The notes under the pieces are model-generated. The model ran no database searches. It was not told the DNA's origin and saw only the letters and a program-made list of their open reading frames with translations. This document shows, piece after piece, positions 17,242 to 22,713 of a stretch of 22,713 nucleotides of DNA. Source of the stretch: Chara braunii (Eukaryota > Streptophyta > Charophyceae > Charales > Characeae); the NCBI GenBank assembly GCA_003427395.1, contig BFEA01001014.1:234967-257679 (forward strand). Reading direction: 5' to 3'. Made by a program: the position numbers and the translations under genes. The number at the start of each line of letters is the position of its first letter. Within the stretch, counting starts at the first letter, position 1.

Positions 17242-18317
17242 ATGGCAATGAGACNCGCCTGGATGTCGNGACGGCCCACGCACCCTCNGCCGCCCATGGA
17301 AAGTGGAGGCGGATGGGAGGTATCGCTCCCGGCAAGCTACATGGTCCGAGGGATTGATACTGAATGGAGAGTTGTGACCTTGGGAAGAGACCAGGCGTTC
17401 ATGATGGTAGAATGTTTGTGGAGTGGTATGAGGATCAATAGGGGGCCGNGGGACGACCTGTATACCGACCTGAAGGTGACAGGACCGTATACCTGCCGGA
17501 GAATGGATGACACATGCTAGGAACGGAGTTGGTATTAGGGCATGGGCTGTTACCGATTTTCCAAAGGGCTACTAGAATAGTGAACCAGATAGGTCAGGAG
17601 GTGCGAGGGAGAAGGAACGTGGGACTGAGAACCCGGGTGGAGGTAGGAGGAAGGCGAGAGCTTAGGGCCCCGATGACGGGATTGCGGTGCTGAGTGCCTC
17701 GTTTCATTGTGGACTTGGTATTTGGCACCCTCTCAAGGGCAAGAGACCTAGTGGACTCAACCTTAGTCTGGACCCATTACTTTTGGCCGCAAACGACGGG
17801 AATGTTTTACGGTGTGTCAGTTAGGCACGGGCCGTTTTGGGAAAACCAGGCCCGTGAACTACTCGAACTCGTTGAAATCCTATTATTCGGGTTACCCCGC
17901 TTGGCGTTTGAGGAATATGAACCAATAATTATCAGGGAGATAGAAATGGGAGAGAATTATCTTGCAAGGGTGACCGATCTATTTGAAGAACATGACGAGC
18001 GAGATAGGCCTGAGGGACCGGTGAGAGAAAAAGTATCGGGGAAAGGTAGGGGAAAAGTAAAAAGTGGAAACTGGAATGAGAAGCTGGCCGTCAGCAAGGG
18101 GGCAGTGGTCGGAGTTCCGCCTTACCTAAGGATGTGGCAGGAAGGAACTGGGAAGATCACCCGCGCTGAGGATGCTGGGGCATCCAGGTGTCAGGAAGTC
18201 AAAAGGGCTACCCGCGAGAGGAGAACTGCTAGCCTCAGACACCGCCCTAAGAACCGGGACACGGCAGTGACGGAATGCCAAACCTCGGCAGCGAGCCTTC
18301 CGNCAGAAGAAAAATAG
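17242..18317 (+). pseudogene. Module 3: copy with a basic C-terminal extension
   Basis: Starts with an ATG at 17242 (MAMR..., then GGGWEVSLPASYMV and EWRVVTLGRDQAFMMVECLW) in frame 1. A shift near 17485-17500 leads to frame 0, which is then continuous to a TAG at 18315 except for a TGA at 17508 (YLPENG*HMLG) and at 17691 (LRC*VPRFIVD). Both align with Trp codons of sister modules. C-terminal landmarks: VSVRHGPFWENQARELLEL (GPF at 17829), PIIIREIEMGENYLARVTDL. Unlike modules 1 and 2 it continues for about 100 residues of Lys/Arg/Glu/Gly-rich tail (EKVSGKGRGKVKSGN), which could bind nucleic acid. Confidence 0.7.
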
Positions 18318-18417
18318 AATGGCACCCGNTAGGGAAATGTCCGGTGGGTCGTAGACGGAAAAACTTGGAAATAAGCAAGAATGAGGGGGACCTCAGGGCC
18401 CGGGGACTAGAGAAGCT

Positions 18418-18774
18418 ATGAACAACCGACCGTTTCTTGAAAAAAAAAATTCCATGTGTAGGGTAGGTAAAAGGATGGCTTCAGAAGAAGAGGCCGAAGG
18501 GCTGCAGAGCAAAGGGAGTCAGGGCACAGATAGAGGCGGGGAACGGAACGAAGGGTCGATAAGGGACCGAGAGTCGGNAAAGCCAGAAGGGACCAGGGAG
18601 GATGGGAAGGACCTTTCGACAGGGGAAAGTTCGGGGAAAATCGGGGGTAGCAAGAGAGGACCCCAGGAAAATAAGGGAGGAAGGGACAACGGCAGGTCGA
18701 GTCCTCGAAACTCGGAGGGGACCACGCCCAAGAAACGAAAGTCTCGGACGCACGTCGTAAGCTGGCGGAAATAG
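18418..18774 (+). CDS. Hydrophilic ORF, probable Gag N-terminal region in another frame
   Basis: 118 codons starting at an ATG, almost all Gly/Arg/Glu/Lys/Ser (GSQGTDRGGERNEGSIRD), ending at a TAG. It overlaps the reading VSDARRKLAEIDW of the main gag frame (18738-18779), so a frameshift near 18680-18740 probably separates it from gag. Such disordered charged N-termini are common in Ty3-type Gag of this kind, but I cannot show homology. Confidence 0.4.
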   Translation: MNNRPFLEKKNSMCRVGKRMASEEEAEGLQSKGSQGTDRGGERNEGSIRDRESXKPEGTREDGKDLSTGESSGKIGGSKRGPQENKGGRDNGRSSPRNSEGTTPKKRKSRTHVVSWRK

Positions 18775-20612
18775 ATTGGTGAACTGCAGAATATAAGGCA
18801 AGCCTTATTGAAGAGATGATGGCAGGGAACGAAGGAGACCTTCTGGGGGAAGGGTCACCAAAAGAACGCAGGGCCAGTCAGGGCGAAGTCACGTACGGAG
18901 GGAAGGGCAATAGCCATAGGGGGACACCCGACAAGAAGGGAAAGGAAAAGAGGGACTCCCCGGCCGTAGAAGCGGAAAAGGCTACGACCCCACCTGCTAT
19001 AGACAGTGGTGCTAGCCGTTTGCCCGCCACACCGAAAATAACCAAGGGGTGCGACGGACTTTGGAGTCTCAGAGAAAGGGTGTTAGGATGGTTTGATCNG
19101 GAGGGTACGCCAAAGGTCGGGGAAAAGAAGAGGGATAGCAAGGAAGAAGAAGGGACCAGTGCGGTCGGGTGAGCGGGAAGCTCTGAAGGGGGCCTCAAGA
19201 GGATAGTAGCCACCCTCACTCGGGCACTGAATAAAAATCAGGGATATCTTGCGGATGCCAAGAAGAAACTCACTTTCGACGGGGCGAACATTACAGAGTT
19301 CCTGATACACTACGAGAACCTGACAGCCTTGCTGAAATGGACTGAGGAAGAAAATATGTACCACTTAGGGCAGCATTTGTCGCTAAGCTTAGGAAGGGAC
19401 ATTATGGCTATTGTCGCCTCTAGTGGATCCTGGAAAGAGACCCGAAACGAGATGATGAGGAAGTACCTGAAGGCAGAGAAAATGGCAACGAAAGCCGAAT
19501 TGGCGGCAGTCCAAAGGAAGAACTATGCAACTTACAACGACTTCCTAAGGGCGTTTACTCTAGTGGCACTACGAATTCTCGGGGTAACGGACCGTATAAT
19601 GAGTAAGTGTTTCCTCAGGCAGTTCTTCGAGTTCGTCAAGGATAAGATTTTGTCGGCCTACCAGCANGCTAGTAAGTTCGAGTACACAAGCGATGTGGAT
19701 TTCAGCATGGTAACAGACCTAGCAGAAAAGACGGTGGTGACTGAGACGCTAGCCCTGCTTAAGAAAGGAGAGGTTATAAACCTGACGGGAAAAACGGGGG
19801 ATAAGGTGAGGAAGGGGATAGAAAGCCTGCATGAACGGGTGCACGGGGTTGATAACAAGATAGAGAGAGTGGAAAATGCGCTACTAGTAATGCAGACACA
19901 AGTGTCCCGANNCGCCCTCCCGCCCCAANAGGCCGTAGTTNCGGCAGCAGTAGCAAATTGAGGGTATGGCAGGAGAGACCCGGCCAATTAGCAATGTAGG
20001 TATTGCACAATNATCGGACATTTCGTACGGATCTGTCCGAGACTCAACCACGATATTATGAGGCAAAGATGCAGCAGGTCCCTTAAAGGTGAAATTTTTC
20101 GACCTCAGGGAGAACGCACAAACTGCAATTCGCCAGGAGGNATGCGGCNTGCCGTCATTCTCCTGAATAATCTNGACATAGCTGCCGTAGAAGCAGAGCC
20201 GGTAGCTGACATTGTCTGGGACCAACNGAGGGGNCGCGGACCANAANCCAATTTCATCCTAGAAGGCAATGGGCAGGATAGGGTGAATATCACCACNCGA
20301 CGGGCGGGCGCGGAAAAGAAACTTATTCGAGATACAGTAACGGAAGAGGTCGCGGGGACCAGTGCAGATCAAGGTGAAACTGAGACCGGGGAACAGGAGA
20401 AGGTTTANGGAAAGACAAGGGAAGAGAAGCCGATAGACAAAGCNGTGACGNCAAAAANAAAATTCAGGTACCAGATTCNGATTCTGACTATGCCAGAACT
20501 TNACGATACACTCAACAAACTGCTAGGTACCATGGTATCTGTATCCTTTCAGACCATGTTGCAAGCAAGCCCGAGATTGCTTAAAGGACTCAGGCAATTA
20601 CTNACACGCTGA
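18675..20612 (+). pseudogene. gag: Gag polyprotein of the plus-strand Ty3-type element
   Basis: One frame throughout, interrupted only by stops: TGA 18780, TGA 19170, TGA 19959, TAG 19989, TGA 20610. Order: a charged disordered N-terminal region; the capsid-like domain (KKLTFDGANITEFLIHYENL at 19264, then YHLGQHLSLSLG, SSGSWKETRNEMMRKYL, TKAELAAVQRKNYATYNDFL, FTLVALRILG); a coiled-coil-like segment (SLHERVHGVDNKIERVENAL); a zinc knuckle at 19995; then a conserved basic segment (CSRSLKGEIF, AVILLNN, EAEPVADIVWDQ). This architecture is that of a Ty3 Gag. The TAG at 19989 lies directly before the knuckle, where CAG would fit. No frameshift is needed over about 1.9 kb. Confidence 0.85.
19995..20036 (+). 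other. CCHC zinc knuckle of plus-strand Gag
   Basis: Reads C-RY-C-TXIG-H-FVRI-C (X is an N-containing codon), exactly CX2CX4HX4C and in the gag frame. Confirms frame continuity across the TGA at 19959 and the TAG at 19989. Confidence 0.9.
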
Positions 20613-21602
20613 CGCGTAGAGGTAGAGGAGACCCCGGAACCACAGGANCAGGAAACGGAGGAGGCTGAGGTACCGCAAGCGGTCTCCAACCTCCANAGAA
20701 TTNCACGGGATCTAGAGGATCTGGAAAAGGCTTTTGTGGACATCCGCCTAAGCCTACCGGACCGAGAAGGTGGTGAAGTCACGAGGGCACCACCCGGGAT
20801 GAAACTTAGCTTCCATGCATTGCCCGTAGGAAAGCTGAAAGTCCAGATCNGAACGCACCACACAGACGCATTAGTGGACGGTGGTGNGGAAATTACCCTC
20901 ATACGACGAGACTTCGCAACAATTACGGGCTGCACAGTAAACAAGGAAGTGACGGGGAGTATCCGNGGCACCGGCAGGGAAATTCCCTTCGCAGGGTACG
21001 TTACGAAATGCGCAGTCAAGGCAGGAATCAGGGAATCAATCTGGTCTTTCCAGCGGATGACCGTAATGAAAGAAATGGACCATGATATAATTATCGGGAT
21101 ACCATGGTGCGCCAANGTAGAGATGATAGGTATGCATCTGCATGATGGCACATACATGGTGGATATAGAGGACCCGGTGACCGGCCGCGGNGAACTCNTC
21201 CGACTCCTTGGGACCGGAGGGGACCCGCCGAAAGGCGAATTGGNAACCTGGTCNCCAACGTTCGAAGACAGTGCGACAAAAGGTGCATTCGCCCGGATGC
21301 AAGGAATGAGGGAAAGAGTGAAGATCGTGATTGAGGAGGCCTTTAGCAAAAAGGAGTGGATCAAGATGGGGCTACCTCTAAAGAAAAAGAGACAAGANGA
21401 CGAGGTTCTAGGGGTTATGGTGGCANAGAAGGAGTCGGAAGTCGAACTTGGGGCCCTACCGCCCAAACCAAGGGAAGACCGGAAGGAAACGTCGGAGGTA
21501 GTGCTCNAAATCCCAGACTTATTACAACTCGTTAAGGCTATCAGGTACTACAAAGTGGGGGTGGACCCGGCANCGCTTGCCAAATTNGAAGATGAGGTCT
21601 GA
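20613..21602 (+). pseudogene. PR: Aspartic protease region of Pol, with DGG active-site loop
   Basis: Continues the gag frame past the TGA at 20610. After a linker (DLEDLEKAFVDIRLSLPDRE) comes KLKVQI...HTDALVDGGXEITLIRRDFA: the catalytic loop is D-G-G (20877-20885) rather than the usual D-S/T-G, then X-E. The C-terminal block DHDIIIGIPWC at about 21079 corresponds to the usual I-L-G-x-PW. Ty3-type retropepsins with D-x-G-S-E-like loops exist in fungal-type elements, so DGG may be a lineage variant or damage. The frame ends at a TGA at 21600 that comes from a one-base loss; reading goes on in another frame. Confidence 0.8.
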
Positions 21603-22030
21603 AAAGGCTATTGTCTGAACGGAAAGGTAGTCAGTCTTCAACCCCGCGTCATGGGGGTAGCAAGGCCGATCCCGACCGTTCATTTTTTAGGAAAACGATC
21701 CCAGAAGGAAGTGTGCGAAAGTACAAACCGGTAGGAAAGAAAGTCAAGTTCGTCTCAATCCTAGTGGAAACATGCAGGGAGGAGGCCATGGAAAAGGAGG
21801 AAGAAGTCCTGCGGATAATAAGGGAACGGNGAGCAGNGGAAGGGCATCGGATACCCGATGAGGTAGCAGACACCATNAAAATANGGGTAGATGGGTTCCT
21901 AACGGCGGAAGAAACTCAGTTGATAAGTAAAGCATGTCAGGAGTTTCATTTAGCCTTTGCCTTCAACGATCACCAGAAAGGCCGATTAGACGCAAAGCTA
22001 ATTTCCGGTGAAACACGAATGCTGGAATGA
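21599..22030 (+). pseudogene. Linker between protease and RT, frame-shifted
   Basis: Frame 2 picks up as LKRLLSERKGSQSSTPRHGG directly where the protease frame stops, then YKPVGKKVKFVSILVETCRE, EVLRIIRER, DGFLTAEETQLISKACQEFH and LAFAFNDHQKGRLDAKLI. The LTAEET...LAFAF..HQKGRLD pattern is the conserved entry to RT in fungal-type Ty3 elements. The frame ends at a TGA at 22028 just after a small deletion that shifts RT to frame 0. Confidence 0.75.
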
Positions 22031-22713
22031 CAAGGGGCCCGCCTACGGGTTCGGAATAGCGGCGGAAGTCACTGAATTGCTTAGAGCCAAGATAGATTCC
22101 TTCGTAGCCGAACCCACCGCATCCCCCTACGCGAATAAGTGGTTCGTTTTCTNGAAGCCCAACAAGACGCTCAAATGNATCCAGGACTTGCAGAAGCTGA
22201 ATGCGGTTACAATCCGAGATGCAGGATCACTCCCACAGGCAGATCTGCTGGCTGAATCTCACGCTGGCCGTAGCATTTACTCCTTGATAGATTTATACTC
22301 AGGGTATGACCAACTGCCACTCGANGCAAGGGACAGACCNTACACTACCATGCACACCCCNGTAGGACAGTTGCAGATGCAAGTAACCCTTATGGGCTTT
22401 ACAAACGCTGTGGCAGAGACGCAAAGGAGGATGCTTGNGGTCGCAGGGGACATGTTCCCGGAGAAATGTGAACCGTACATAGAGGACAATCCCATAAAAG
22501 GCGCGCAGAACAAGNATGAGACAGAGGTCCAGTCGGGCATACGAAAGTTCGTCTAGGATCATCTGCAGGACATCAAGGATATACTCCANCGATTCCTGGT
22601 GTATAACATCACCGNAAGCGGACCCAAGAGCATCCTCGCAGTTCCAGAAGTGACCATACTGGGGTTTTGCTGTGGGGTATATGGAAGGAAGCCGGACCCG
22701 GCAAAANNGNNNA
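22008..22713 (+). pseudogene. RT: Ty3-type reverse transcriptase, cut by the window edge
   Basis: Clear RT: HECWNDKGPAYGFG, PTASPYANKWFVF.KPNKTL, IQDLQKLNAVTIRDAG, SIYSLIDLYSGYDQLPL (the D of block A is present), YTTMHT, LMGFTNAVAETQRRML, then the catalytic block reads EPYIEDNPIKG (22476-22490), where Y-I-D-D is expected. A TAG at 22554 interrupts IRKFV*DHLQDIKDIL; related elements have Trp here. Downstream text (SGPKSILAVPEVTILGF, GRKPDPAK) continues in frame to the Ns at the end. RNase H and integrase would lie beyond the window. Confidence 0.9.

Larger units (their letters stand above)
14303..22713 (+). mobile_element. Decayed Ty3-type retroelement with an upstream four-module array
   Basis: Modules (14303-18317) and gag-PR-RT (18418-22713) lie on the same strand with similar GC, the same style of in-frame stop decay and the same scattering of single Ns, which suggests one unit. 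The join is inferred; the modules could be a separate host gene cluster. The right end is cut by the window (integrase and 3' LTR not seen). Confidence 0.55.

Noticed and set aside
15611-22556. TGA read as Trp (alternative genetic code or recoding)
   Set aside because: TAG also occurs at an expected Trp (22554), the TGA at 16564 aligns with a non-Trp residue, normal TGG codons are common in the same ORFs, and frameshifts exist. Decay explains more.

Overview
The window looks like repeat-rich nuclear DNA of a plant-lineage eukaryote. The signs are decayed Ty3-type retrotransposons, GT-AG splice-like signals, a C48 (Ulp1/SUMO-protease) domain of the kind carried by plant transposons and gene families, and long satellite-like spacers. 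The Gag and reverse transcriptase (RT) of the right-hand element resemble what I know from large charophyte-algal (Chara-like) genomes and fungal-type Ty3 elements. The species is an inference, not something I can prove. No intact gene, tRNA, rRNA, CRISPR array or bacterial-type operon is visible.

Layout. 1-750: tandem array of about 80-bp monomers with a 253-bp higher-order period. 751-2106: low-complexity and unassigned DNA. 2110-7109: a decayed multi-exon-like gene on + whose last part is a Ulp1 cysteine-protease domain with all four catalytic-site residues present but a TAG just inside the domain start. 7110-8330: AT-rich spacer with a second tandem repeat (about 220-bp unit). 8332-11217 (minus): decayed gag plus aspartic protease of a Ty3-type element, with no RT, RNase H or integrase after the protease; its leader and a Met-tRNA-type primer binding site lie at 11218-13160. 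13162-14302: the head-to-head gap between two elements, with a (CT)n-containing intron-like stretch and a strong palindrome. 14303-18317 (plus): four tandem, strongly diverged copies of a module of about 250 residues that I do not recognise. 18418-22713 (plus): gag, protease and RT of a Ty3-type element, running off the window into Ns.

Two themes stand out. The four-module array is the best candidate for something undescribed: the copies share an N-terminal G[IV]E[IM]S-type segment, a central Trp-containing segment and a C-terminal GPF...RRE...YVDDL segment. Second, decay is dominated by in-frame stops that fit G-to-A or C-to-T change. Reading frames stay aligned for kilobases while TGA and TAG appear, several exactly where a sister module or the family has Trp. 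This suggests methyl-cytosine deamination or a RIP-like process rather than random indel decay.
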